Below are positions 52,861 to 61,551 of a stretch of 64,000 bases of DNA, in pieces. The notes under the pieces were generated by a model, which was given only the letters and a program-made list of their open reading frames with translations, was not told where the DNA came from and made no database searches. Every line of letters starts with the position of its first letter. Within the stretch, counting starts at the first letter, position 1. The stretch spans positions 434,001-498,000 of the forward strand of contig NZ_JACHMM010000001.1 in assembly GCF_014204975.1 (NCBI RefSeq), read 5' to 3'. The position numbers and the translations under genes are program-made. This stretch comes from Jiangella mangrovi. GTDB lineage: Bacteria > Actinomycetota > Actinomycetes > Jiangellales > Jiangellaceae.

Positions 52861-53631
52861 TCACGGGGCCGGCGTGGGGGTCTCGGTGGGCACCGGGATC
52901 TTGGTGAGGTCGACGACGGCGTCCTCGGCCGGCGGCGTGACCGCGACCTCGGTGCCGTAGTCGGTGAAGCTGATGACGCCGGCGCCGGCCGACGCGCCCT
53001 TCTCCTCGAGCCGCAGCGGCAGCGGCTCGCCCGTGGCGGCGACCCAGAGCGTGCCGCCGGTCTCGGGGAACAGCAGGCCGACCGCCGGCTTGCCGTCGAC
53101 GTCGCGGACAGCCGTCAGCCCTTCGGGGGCGTCGGCGCCGAGCACCGCGGCGGCGAAGGTGGAGCCGTCGGCGAAGATGGCGAAGCCGGACGCGGCCTCG
53201 GGTGAGATGAGCAGCCACTTGCCGGCCAGCGTGGTGCCGACGTCGGCGCCGACCACCTCGGCCAGCGACTCGTCGCCGGTGACGTAGACCGCACCCGGCG
53301 TGGCGACCAGCTGGACGGTGGTGTCCGAGCCCACGGTGCCGACGGAGCCGACGCCGTCCTTGAAGGAGATGTCGATGGTGTTGCCGCCCACCGTGGTGCC
53401 GGTGACGCGGTAGGAGCCGGAGGCGCGCATGGCCGCCAGCGACTGGTCGAGGACGTCGGCCGGAGCCATCTCGTCGATGCCGTTGGGGGCCTCGTCGAGG
53501 CCGTCCTCGACGCTGATCTGCGCCAGCGGCGACACCGACGGGTGTTCCGGCGCGGATGTACACGCGGTCAAGGCGATGGTCACGAGCGCGGCGGAACCGG
53601 CTGCAGCCAGTCGGCGAACGACCAGTTGCAT
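52861..53631 (-). CDS. LppX/LprG-like lipoprotein
   Basis: 256-residue lipoprotein. Signal peptide about 1-24 with lipobox LTAC. The mature part (ADVLDQSLAAMRASGSYRVTGTT onward) resembles the LppX_LprAFG fold, which carries lipids across the envelope in mycobacteria. A Pro/Thr-rich tail ends PVPTETPTPAP. ATG 53631 is placed by the signal peptide; the longer frame is not supported. Confidence 0.82.
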   Translation of the reverse strand: MQLVVRRLAAAGSAALVTIALTACTSAPEHPSVSPLAQISVEDGLDEAPNGIDEMAPADVLDQSLAAMRASGSYRVTGTTVGGNTIDISFKDGVGSVGTVGSDTTVQLVATPGAVYVTGDESLAEVVGADVGTTLAGKWLLISPEAASGFAIFADGSTFAAAVLGADAPEGLTAVRDVDGKPAVGLLFPETGGTLWVAATGEPLPLRLEEKGASAGAGVISFTDYGTEVAVTPPAEDAVVDLTKIPVPTETPTPAP

Positions 53632-53847
53632 GTGCGGCTGACCTCTTCGTTCAGTGGTCGGCTCGGGGGCGAGCACGAGGCGGCTCCGATCGGAGCGCCT
53701 GATGGAGCATACCCACGCTTCGCGCGGGTCGTCACCGAAACGTAACCTGGCCATGGCCGCACGGACACCCGCGCCGGGGCGTTTGCGCTGATCATCGCGG
53801 GTCGTGAGAGACGGGTGTAATCTCTTTCACGCGACAACTGAATACCC

Positions 53848-53938
53848 ACGACAGGGGAGCGCTGCAGCGCTGAGAGTGCGGGACACGCCCGCAGACCCTC
53901 GAACCTGATCCGGGTAATGCCGGCGCAGGAAGTCGACA
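53848..53938 (+). promoter_or_regulatory. TPP riboswitch (THI element)
   Basis: The conserved core is readable: GGGG at 53854-53857, CTGAGAG (53870-53876), GACCCTCGAACCTGATC (53894-53910), CGGGTAATGCCGGCGCAGGA ending at 53930. It lies about 100 bp upstream of the thiamine/HMP ECF transporter genes and should repress them when thiamine pyrophosphate is bound. Confidence 0.95.
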
Positions 53939-54040
53939 CCTCGACCGCAGCAGCGCGTCCCACGGGTACGTCCCGTGGAGGCGCGCTGCGTCATGTTCGA
54001 GCCCCCTCGTCGTACCCCCACGTACGAGAGGAGCCCTCCG

Positions 54041-54643
54041 ATGAGTGAACAGGGGACCGTCCAGCTGCGACGGCACCGCTGGCGCACCGTCGACATCGTG
54101 GTCGCGTCCGTCATCGCCGTCGTGTTCGGCGTCGTGTTCGCGATCTGGAACAACCTGCTGTACTCGGTGATCAACGCGCCCCTGGGCGCACTGCCGATCG
54201 CACCGCTGGCGTCGGGCGTCTGGCTGATCCCGGCCGTCGTCGGCGCACTGGTCGTCCGCAAGCCCGGCGCCGCGCTGTACACCGAGCTCCTGGCCGCCGT
54301 CGTGTCGATGTTCTTCGGCTCGGCCTGGGGGTTGTCGGTGTTCCTGTCCGGCATGTGGCAGGGCCTCGGCGCGGAGGTCGTGTTCGCGCTGCTGGCCTAC
54401 CGCCGCTGGGGGCTCGGCCCGGCCCTGCTGGCCGGCGGTGGCGCCGGGCTGGCGATGGGCACCTACGAGATCATCACCTACGTCCCGACCTACTCCTGGG
54501 ACTGGAAGCTCATCTACGTCGGTTGTGCGGTGGCCGCCGGTGTCGTCGTCGCGGGCGGGCTGGGCTGGCTGCTGGTCCGGGCGCTGGCCCGCACCGGTGC
54601 GCTGGCGCCGTTCGCCGCCGGCCGCGCGCAGAGCGAGATCTGA
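54041..54643 (+). CDS. ykoE: ECF transporter substrate-binding membrane component (YkoE-like)
   Basis: 200 residues with five to six transmembrane segments, matching the YkoE S-component for thiamine or hydroxymethylpyrimidine (FGVVFAIWNNLLYSVINAP; LLAAVVSMFFGSAWGLSVF; GTYEIITYVPTYSWDWK). ATG 54041 has GAGAGGAG upstream. It is the first gene behind the TPP riboswitch and overlaps the ATPase gene by one base. Confidence 0.92.
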   Translation: MSEQGTVQLRRHRWRTVDIVVASVIAVVFGVVFAIWNNLLYSVINAPLGALPIAPLASGVWLIPAVVGALVVRKPGAALYTELLAAVVSMFFGSAWGLSVFLSGMWQGLGAEVVFALLAYRRWGLGPALLAGGGAGLAMGTYEIITYVPTYSWDWKLIYVGCAVAAGVVVAGGLGWLLVRALARTGALAPFAAGRAQSEI

Positions 54644-56139
54644 TGACGGCGTCAGCTTCGGGTTCCGGCGGCGGGGCCGCGCTGCGGCTGCGCGGGTTCG
54701 GCTGGCGCTACGCCGGCCGGAAGGCGTGGGCCTGCCGTGGTGTCGACCTCGACATCGCCGCCGGTGAGCGGGTCCTGCTGGTCGGGCCGTCCGGCGCGGG
54801 CAAGTCGACGCTGCTGCGCGCCGTCGCCGGACTGCTCGACCCGGAGACCGCGGCCGAGCACAAGGGAGAGGTGCTCGTCGACGGCGTCCCCGCGGCGACC
54901 GCGCGCGACCGCGTCGGCATGCTGCTGCAGGACCCGGAGTCGTCGCTGGTGATGTCGCGCTCCGGCGACGACGTCGCGTTCGGCCTCGAGAACGCCGGGG
55001 TCCCCGCCGAGCAGATCTGGCCGCGGGTGGACGCCGCGTTCGCGCAGGTCGGGTTCCCGTACGACCGCGACCGGCCGACGGCGGCGCTGTCCGGCGGCGA
55101 GCAGCAGCGGCTGGCGCTGGCCGGTGCGCTGGTCCGGCGGCCGTCCGTGCTGGTGCTGGACGAGCCGACCGCCAACCTCGACCCGGCGGGGACGGCGACG
55201 GTGCTGGGCGCGGTCTCGTCGGCACTGACGGAGGGGTCCGGCGCCGGGACGACGCTGCTCATGGTCGAGCACCGGGTCGACGCGGCCGCCGGGCTGGTCG
55301 ACCGCGTCGTCGTGCTGGAGCCGGGCGGCGGCGTGGCCGACGACGGCCCGCCGGCCGAGGTGTTCGGCCGCCGTGGCGCCGCTCTCGCCGCGGCGGGGGT
55401 CTGGGTGCCGGCGCCGTGGGGTCCGGCCGCTCCCTCGTTCACGCCCGGCCCCGGCGGCGACGAGCTGCTCACCGCCCGCGACCTCGGCCTGACCTACCCG
55501 CGGACCCGGCGCCCGGCGCTGTCGTCGGCGTCGCTGTCCGTGCGGCGCGGCACCGCCGTCGCCGTCACGGGGACCAACGGGAGCGGCAAGTCGACGCTGG
55601 CGATGCTGCTGGCCGGGCTGCTGCCGCCGGACACCGGCGCCGTGCTGCTGGACCGGTCGGACCGGCCGCTGCACCAGTGGCGGCCGCGCGACCTGTGCCG
55701 TCGGGTCGGGACGGTGTTCCAGGACCCGGAGCACCAGTTCGTCACGCGCACCGCCCGCGACGAGCTGCTGGTCGGGCCGCGGCGAGCCGGAGTGCCGGAC
55801 GGCGAGGCGGCGGCCCGGGCGGACGAGCTGCTGTCGCGGCTGCGGCTCGAGCGACTGGCCGGCGCCAACCCGTTCACGCTGTCCGGCGGCGAGAAGCGGC
55901 GGCTGTCCGTCGCGGCAATGCTGGCGACCGCGCCGGACCTGCTGGTCATGGACGAGCCGACGTTCGGCCAGGACGCGCGGACGTGGGCGGAGCTGCTGGA
56001 CCTGTGCGTGGGGTTGCGGGCGGGCGGGACGGCGATCGTGGCGGTCACGCACGACGAGGCGTTCGCCGCCGCGCTGGCCGACGAGCGCGTGACGGTGGCC
56101 GACGGCGTGCTCACCGCCGACGCGGGGGTGCGGTCGTGA
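54643..56139 (+). CDS. ykoD: ECF transporter double ATPase (YkoD-like)
   Basis: 498 residues holding two ABC ATPase domains. Domain 1: Walker A GPSGAGKST, signature LSGGEQQR, Walker B VLVLDEPTANLD. Domain 2 (from about 280): Walker A GTNGSGKST, signature LSGGEKRR, LLVMDEPTFGQD. It powers uptake with YkoE and the T-component. ATG overlaps the previous stop (TGATG), and its own stop overlaps the next GTG. Confidence 0.92.
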   Translation: MTASASGSGGGAALRLRGFGWRYAGRKAWACRGVDLDIAAGERVLLVGPSGAGKSTLLRAVAGLLDPETAAEHKGEVLVDGVPAATARDRVGMLLQDPESSLVMSRSGDDVAFGLENAGVPAEQIWPRVDAAFAQVGFPYDRDRPTAALSGGEQQRLALAGALVRRPSVLVLDEPTANLDPAGTATVLGAVSSALTEGSGAGTTLLMVEHRVDAAAGLVDRVVVLEPGGGVADDGPPAEVFGRRGAALAAAGVWVPAPWGPAAPSFTPGPGGDELLTARDLGLTYPRTRRPALSSASLSVRRGTAVAVTGTNGSGKSTLAMLLAGLLPPDTGAVLLDRSDRPLHQWRPRDLCRRVGTVFQDPEHQFVTRTARDELLVGPRRAGVPDGEAAARADELLSRLRLERLAGANPFTLSGGEKRRLSVAAMLATAPDLLVMDEPTFGQDARTWAELLDLCVGLRAGGTAIVAVTHDEAFAAALADERVTVADGVLTADAGVRS

Positions 56140-56942
56140 CGCTGCTGCAGACCCATCTGTCGACCGACCCGGCGGCCCCGCTGGCGCGCCGGAACCCCGT
56201 CGCGAAGCTGGGCGCCGCACTCCTTCCGTCGATGGCCCTGCTGGTCAGCGTCGACCCGGTGTCGTCCGCGCTGCTGCTGACCGCCTGGCTGGTGTCGGTC
56301 CCGGCGTGGGGCGTGGGCTGGCCGGGGCTGCTGCGCCGGCTCTGGCCGCTGGGGCTGGCCGTCGTCATGGTCGCGCTGGGCAACGCGGTCTTCACCGACC
56401 GCAAGGGCGGCGCGACGCTGCTCGAGGCCGGCCCACTGCTGCTGACGACGGAGAGCGTCGCGACCGGCCTGACGGCGGGCCTGCGGGTCGCGGCGATCGC
56501 CCTGCCCGGCGTGCTGGCGATCCTGACCATCGACCCCGTCGACCTCGCCGACGCGCTGGTCCAGCACCTGCGGGTGCCGGCCCGGTTCGCCTATGGGTCG
56601 TTGGCGGCGTTCCGGCTGGCGCCCCTGCTGGCCGCCGAGTGGGAGGTGCTCGGGCGGGCGCGGCGGGCGCGAGGGCTGGGCGGCGACCGCAACCCGGCGC
56701 GCGCCCTGGCGGTGCTCGGCGGCCGCCTGTTCGCCCTGCTGGTCGGAGCGGTGCGGCGGGGGACGCAGCTGGCGGTCGCCATGGACGCGCGCGGGTTCGC
56801 TGCGTCGGCCCACCGGACCTCGGCGCGCCGTCAGACCTTCACCCGCGCCGACGTCGCGCTACTGGCCGCGTCGGCCCTGCTCACCGCGGTCGCCGTCGCC
56901 GCAGCGATCGCCGTCGGCGCCTGGTCCCCCGTTCTCTCCTGA
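56136..56942 (+). CDS. ykoC: ECF transporter T-component (EcfT/YkoC-like)
   Basis: 268-residue membrane coupling protein. Several hydrophobic segments lie in the first 130 residues, and the coupling-helix region has RARRARGLGGD and AMDARGF (the Ala-Arg-Gly type motifs of EcfT). GTG 56136 overlaps the ATPase stop. It completes the YkoEDC system; no YkoF-like binding protein is present in this operon. Confidence 0.9.
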   Translation: MTLLQTHLSTDPAAPLARRNPVAKLGAALLPSMALLVSVDPVSSALLLTAWLVSVPAWGVGWPGLLRRLWPLGLAVVMVALGNAVFTDRKGGATLLEAGPLLLTTESVATGLTAGLRVAAIALPGVLAILTIDPVDLADALVQHLRVPARFAYGSLAAFRLAPLLAAEWEVLGRARRARGLGGDRNPARALAVLGGRLFALLVGAVRRGTQLAVAMDARGFAASAHRTSARRQTFTRADVALLAASALLTAVAVAAAIAVGAWSPVLS

Positions 56943-56960
56943 CCGCCGGGACCGCCGGGA

Positions 56961-57000
56961 CCGCCGGATCCGCCACCCCGGCAGGTGGCGGACCCGGCGG
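56961..57000. terminator. Hairpin between convergent ykoC and the ThuA gene
   Basis: 17-nt arms 56961-56977 and 56984-57000 pair with a single A-C mismatch and a 6-nt loop. It lies 19 bp after the ykoC stop and 9 bp from the convergent stop, so it may work in both directions. Confidence 0.6.
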
Positions 57001-57008
57001 ACCGGAAC

Positions 57009-60000
57009 TCAGGCGGAGCCGACGTCGCTGCCGGCGGCGGCCCGCAGGATCGCGGACCGCTCCCGCGGCGTGATCAGGGCCGCGACCTCGGGCTGGTCGA
57101 GCACCTCGCCGACGTGGCGGACGAACTCGGCGTGGCTCGCCCAGTCCTCGTCGTCGAGGATGAGGTCGCCAACGGTGCAGCCGTCGGCCAGCGCCCGGTT
57201 CGGCACCCCGCTGTCGAGCCCTCCGACGACGACGGTGTCGCGCTCGTCCGGCTCCGGGCAGGCGGCCGGCTCGTCCTCCGGGTTCACCCTGAAGTGGTCG
57301 AAGCCGACCTCCACCGGCTCCGTCTGGCCGCGGCCCTGGTGCAGCGGGCCGAAGCCGCCGTCGGTGATCCCGGTGTTCTGCACGGACCCGGGCATCTCGA
57401 TCCAGGTGACGCCGTCGACGCTGATCCACCCGGTGAACGTGGTGCCGGACTTCTGCAGCCGGAACCACCACTCGTCGCCGGGGTTGGCCGGCGCCGGCTG
57501 CAGGTTCGGCTGCGTCGTCGACGGCACGTCGCCGGTCTCCGAGCGCAGCTCCACGCGCATCGTCCGCGGCTGGCCGGGCAGGTTGTCGGCGACGAGGTCG
57601 AGCTTCACGTAGTCGCCGTCGTCCTCGTAGTACTGCAGGCCGACCTGCTGGTAGCGCTGCTCCAGCGGCGCGTGCACCTTGGTCTGGATCAGCCAGTCCT
57701 CGTCCGGGTCGACCGGCTGCAGGAACTGGTTCTGCACCGGCGGGTTGTTGTTGGCGCCGAAGTTGCCTCCGGACGTCGTGTGCACCCAGAGCCGGCCGTC
57801 GGCGACGCGGTAGTCGCCGGCCGCCTCGCGGACGATCCGCGACCACCGGCAGGTGTCCAGCGCCGTTCCGTCGAACTCGTCGTCGCGGACGGGGCACTGC
57901 GACGGCGGCTCCTCGACCTCGACCGCGACGTGGGCCCGCCCGACGCTGCCGGCGCTGTCGGTCGCCGTCAGCACGGCGTCGTACGAGCCGGGCGTCGTGT
58001 AGGTGTGGGTGGCGCTCGCGCCCGAACCGCTGCCGCCGTCGCCGAAGTCCCACGCGTACGACACGATCTCGCGACCGGCCGGGCTCGTCGCGGACCCGGT
58101 GAAGGTGACCTCGAGCGGCGCCTGGCCGGACTCGGGCGACGCGGACGCCGTCACCACCGGAGCGTCCGGGTCGGCGACGCCGGGCCCGTTGAAGCGCAGC
58201 CAGTCGGCCGAAAGCAGGTCCGGCCCGCCCGGCGTGTACCCGTCGCGCGCCTGGAAGACCATGAACAGCTCGAACGTGCCGCCCGGGTCGGCGAGGCCGA
58301 CCTCGAGCTCCTGGACGGTGTCCCAGCTGCCGTTGCTCAGCACCTCGACGCTGCCGAGGACCTCGCCGTCGGGCGCGTCCTTGCGGAACTCGATGACGCC
58401 GCCCTGACCGGCCGACGACGCCCCGACGGTCACCGAGTCGATGCCGTGGAAGCTCACCGGGTCGTAGGACACCCAGTCGCCGGGCCGGATCTCGCCCAGC
58501 CGCACGCCGGCGCTCGACCCCGGCCGGGCCAGCGGCGTGACCCCGCTGTTGCCGTCGTAGTACTCCGCCTCGGTCGACTTGGTGCGCAGCTCGACGCCGG
58601 ACGCGCCCGTGAGCGTGCCGACGCCCTCGCCGCCGCGGTCGACGTAGACGCCCTCGAGCACGTAGTAGAGGTTGACGTCGCCGCCGTGGCCGCCGTCGGT
58701 CATGGTCGGGACGACGCCCTCGCAGCCTTCGACGGTGTCCAGCGGGTGCGCGTGCTCGTCGTGCCCGAGCAGCGTCTGGACCAGCACGTCGGCGCAGTCG
58801 ATGCCGCCGTCGGCGATGGACCCGTCCTCGGCGTCCTCGACCGACACCTCGTACGGGATGAGGTCGCCGAAGTCGAAGAACCCGCCGTCGGGCGGCAGCT
58901 CGACCGTCACCACGGGCCGGGTGTTGCCGACGACCACCTGCACCGCGGCGAGCGCCTCGCGGCCCTCCTCGTCGGTGACGGTGAGCCGTGCGGTGTACGT
59001 GCCGTTGGCGGTGTAGACGTGCGACGGGTCCGGTTCGGTGGAGCTGCCGCCGTCGCCGAAGTCCCACGCGTACGTCACCGGCAGCCCCTGCGGGTGGCCG
59101 CTGCCCGTGCTGGCGAACTGGACCGTCAGCGGCGCCTGGCCGTCCGACGGCGTGGCCGCGGCTCGCGCCGTCGGCGGCCGGTCCCCCGCCACGTAGTCGA
59201 TGCGGTAGATGCCGGAGTCGTCGTTCGGCTCGCCGCGTAGCGCCCCGCCGAAGTTGCTGCCCCACTCGATGACGTAGAGCGAGCCGTCCGGGCCGAAGTC
59301 CATGTCCATCGGCCGGATCCAGGTCTGGTCGATGCCCCACGGGTCGACGGAGTAGACGTCACCCGCCTGGGCCGACGGGTACCGCTCGCCGGTGTGGTCC
59401 TCGCTGAGGACGGAGACCGTCTTGATCCAGCGCCGGTCCCACTCGGAGATGAACCACTTCCCGTCGTACGACGGCGGGAACTTGGTGTCGGAGTCCAGCT
59501 CCGGGTCGTAGTCGTAGATCGGGCCGCCGTGCGGGGCGATGCCGCCGGTGCCGAACTCCGGCCACTCGGGCGTGGCGCCATAGTTCTCGAACATCGTGGC
59601 GCCCGTGATCGGCGGGAGCTCGCGCAGACCGGTGTTGTTCGGCGAGTCGTTGACGGGGTTCGCGCAGTCGAACGGCGCGCCCGCCGTCGCCGTCGCGTAG
59701 TCGTAGTCGTGGAACGGACGGTTCGGGCCGATGCAGTACGGCCAGCCGTAGTTGCCGGCCTCGGTGATGAGGTTCCACTCGCCGTGCGCCTGCGGGCCGC
59801 GGGTCGCGCTGTTGCTGCGGGCATCCGGCGAGTGCTCGCCGAGCAGGACGTGCCCCGTCGCGTCGTCGACGCGGAACCGGAACGGGTTGCGGAACCCCAT
59901 CGCATAGATCTCCGGTCGGGCCTCCGCCGGGTCGTGGGTCTCGGCGTCGAAGAGGTTGCCGTCGGGAACGGTGTAGCCGCCGTCGTCGGTGGGCGTGATG

Positions 60001-61385
60001 CGGATGAGCTTGCCGCGCAGGTCCGCCGTGTTGGCCGACGTCGACTGCGCGTCGAAGTGCGCCCGGCCGCTGCGCTCGTCGATCGGCGCGTAGCCGCTGG
60101 ACTCGAACGGGTCGATGTTGTCGCCGAGCGCGACGTAGAGGTTGCCGGCCGCGTCGAAGTCCATGGCGCCGCCCATGTGCACGCCGGAGCGGTTCAGCTG
60201 CCGGTACGTCGGGATCTCGATCAGCACCTCCTCGGAGGCGAGGTCCAGCTGGTTCTGGTCGGTGAGGGTGAACCTCGAGATCTGGATGCGTGGTTGTATC
60301 GCGTGCGAGTAGGTGAGGTAGATCCAACGATTCGTCGCGAAGTCCGGGTCGACGGCGATGCCCAGCAGCCCGTCGGAGTCCGGCGTGTAGACGGGGACCG
60401 TGCCAGCCGTCGTCACCCCGAGTGTCGTCTGGTCGATGATCTTCACCGCGCCGCCGCGCTCGACGAACACGACCTCGTTCTCGTTCAGGAAGCCCAGCGC
60501 CATCGGGTCGGCCGGATTGGACGCGATCTGGACCTTGTCGAAGCTCTCCTCGGCGGTGCCGCCGCAGTCGCCGTCGGCCACCCCGGCGGCCCACTCGATG
60601 CCGCCCTTGAGGTGCTCGACGAAGTCGGCGTCCTGGAAGGCGGCGGCGCTGTGGCCGCCCGCGGTGTACCAGGAGCGGCCGCCGTCGTAGATCTGGCACC
60701 AGGAGAACGGGTGGTTGGGCCCCTCGGTCAGCCCGGAGATGCCGACCTTGGTGTCGACCCAGGTCAGGACGTGGACGTCACCGACCACACGCTGATTCCA
60801 GTTGTACCACTCCTCCTCGAACTCCCAGAGCTCCGGCAGATTCGCCGTCGACGGGTGGACGCGGTCGGTCACCTTCACCCGCCCGTTGATCGTGCCGTCG
60901 GGGTTCGTACCCGGCGGGTGGTTGGTGAAGATCGAGCCCACCAGGTCCTCGTACCACTCCCAGTCCCGCTCGGCCGCCGTCGCCGCATGCAGGCCGGTGA
61001 AGCCGCCGCCGGCCTGGATGTAACGCTGGAACGCGGCGCGCTGATCGGCGTTCAGCAGGTCGCCGCTCTCCGGTGTCGAGTTCGTGTTGTTGAAGATCAC
61101 GACGTCGAACGTGGCGAGGTCCTCGTCATTGAAGATCGTGGCGTCGTCGGTGGTGACGACCTCGAAGTCGTTCTCCGCACCGAGCTGCTCGATGGCGGCC
61201 TGACCAGCGGGGATCGACTGGTGGTAGAAGTTGGTGACCTTCGAGAACACGAGCGCGCGGAACCGTGGGTCCGCCTGTTCCTCGTGGGTGGTGGCCGTGG
61301 CCGCCGTGCTCGCGACGGCGAGGGCGGTCAGCAGCAGCGCCAGCGCGGCGACGATCGAGGTGAGTCGGCGGGTGCTCCGGGACAT
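57009..61385 (-). CDS. Giant secreted ThuA / sugar-dehydrogenase / PKD / CBM protein
   Basis: 1458 residues. Signal peptide about 1-32; ThuA domain about 40-265 (LVFSKVTNFYHQSI, FTGLHAATAAE, WYTAGGHS); PQQ-type glucose/sorbosone dehydrogenase propeller about 280-735 (GLLGIAVDPDFATNRWIYL, GFRNPFRF); PKD domain about 740-830 (YAWDFGDGGSSTEPDPSHVY); carbohydrate-binding-like region about 940-1080; second PKD about 1085-1165; a concanavalin-like DUF1349-type domain about 1170-1375; a short C-terminal tail. It probably oxidises or binds extracellular carbohydrate. Regulation by a LacI-type repressor is suggested by a palindrome 16 bp upstream. Confidence 0.88.
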   Translation of the reverse strand: MSRSTRRLTSIVAALALLLTALAVASTAATATTHEEQADPRFRALVFSKVTNFYHQSIPAGQAAIEQLGAENDFEVVTTDDATIFNDEDLATFDVVIFNNTNSTPESGDLLNADQRAAFQRYIQAGGGFTGLHAATAAERDWEWYEDLVGSIFTNHPPGTNPDGTINGRVKVTDRVHPSTANLPELWEFEEEWYNWNQRVVGDVHVLTWVDTKVGISGLTEGPNHPFSWCQIYDGGRSWYTAGGHSAAAFQDADFVEHLKGGIEWAAGVADGDCGGTAEESFDKVQIASNPADPMALGFLNENEVVFVERGGAVKIIDQTTLGVTTAGTVPVYTPDSDGLLGIAVDPDFATNRWIYLTYSHAIQPRIQISRFTLTDQNQLDLASEEVLIEIPTYRQLNRSGVHMGGAMDFDAAGNLYVALGDNIDPFESSGYAPIDERSGRAHFDAQSTSANTADLRGKLIRITPTDDGGYTVPDGNLFDAETHDPAEARPEIYAMGFRNPFRFRVDDATGHVLLGEHSPDARSNSATRGPQAHGEWNLITEAGNYGWPYCIGPNRPFHDYDYATATAGAPFDCANPVNDSPNNTGLRELPPITGATMFENYGATPEWPEFGTGGIAPHGGPIYDYDPELDSDTKFPPSYDGKWFISEWDRRWIKTVSVLSEDHTGERYPSAQAGDVYSVDPWGIDQTWIRPMDMDFGPDGSLYVIEWGSNFGGALRGEPNDDSGIYRIDYVAGDRPPTARAAATPSDGQAPLTVQFASTGSGHPQGLPVTYAWDFGDGGSSTEPDPSHVYTANGTYTARLTVTDEEGREALAAVQVVVGNTRPVVTVELPPDGGFFDFGDLIPYEVSVEDAEDGSIADGGIDCADVLVQTLLGHDEHAHPLDTVEGCEGVVPTMTDGGHGGDVNLYYVLEGVYVDRGGEGVGTLTGASGVELRTKSTEAEYYDGNSGVTPLARPGSSAGVRLGEIRPGDWVSYDPVSFHGIDSVTVGASSAGQGGVIEFRKDAPDGEVLGSVEVLSNGSWDTVQELEVGLADPGGTFELFMVFQARDGYTPGGPDLLSADWLRFNGPGVADPDAPVVTASASPESGQAPLEVTFTGSATSPAGREIVSYAWDFGDGGSGSGASATHTYTTPGSYDAVLTATDSAGSVGRAHVAVEVEEPPSQCPVRDDEFDGTALDTCRWSRIVREAAGDYRVADGRLWVHTTSGGNFGANNNPPVQNQFLQPVDPDEDWLIQTKVHAPLEQRYQQVGLQYYEDDGDYVKLDLVADNLPGQPRTMRVELRSETGDVPSTTQPNLQPAPANPGDEWWFRLQKSGTTFTGWISVDGVTWIEMPGSVQNTGITDGGFGPLHQGRGQTEPVEVGFDHFRVNPEDEPAACPEPDERDTVVVGGLDSGVPNRALADGCTVGDLILDDEDWASHAEFVRHVGEVLDQPEVAALITPRERSAILRAAAGSDVGSA

Positions 61386-61400
61386 CGGGCCTCCTTGACC

Positions 61401-61414
61401 GGAAAGCGCCTTCC
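61401..61414. promoter_or_regulatory. Candidate LacI-family operator
   Basis: GGAAAGCGCCTTCC is one base from a perfect palindrome of the GGAAAGCGCTTTCC type bound by LacI/GalR repressors, located just upstream of the secreted carbohydrate protein. A second half-palindrome GGGCTTTCCC lies at 61451-61460. Confidence 0.5.
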
Positions 61415-61551
61415 CACCCGCCCGAGAGGGGCAGGTGGCGGGGATGGTAAGGGCTTTCCCGCGTACGCTAGGGACTTTCGTCGCCCGGTGTCAATAGATC
61501 GCCGCCGCCGTTCGATTCGGGGTTCTGCCGGGGCGGTGAGGTGGGCCGGGG

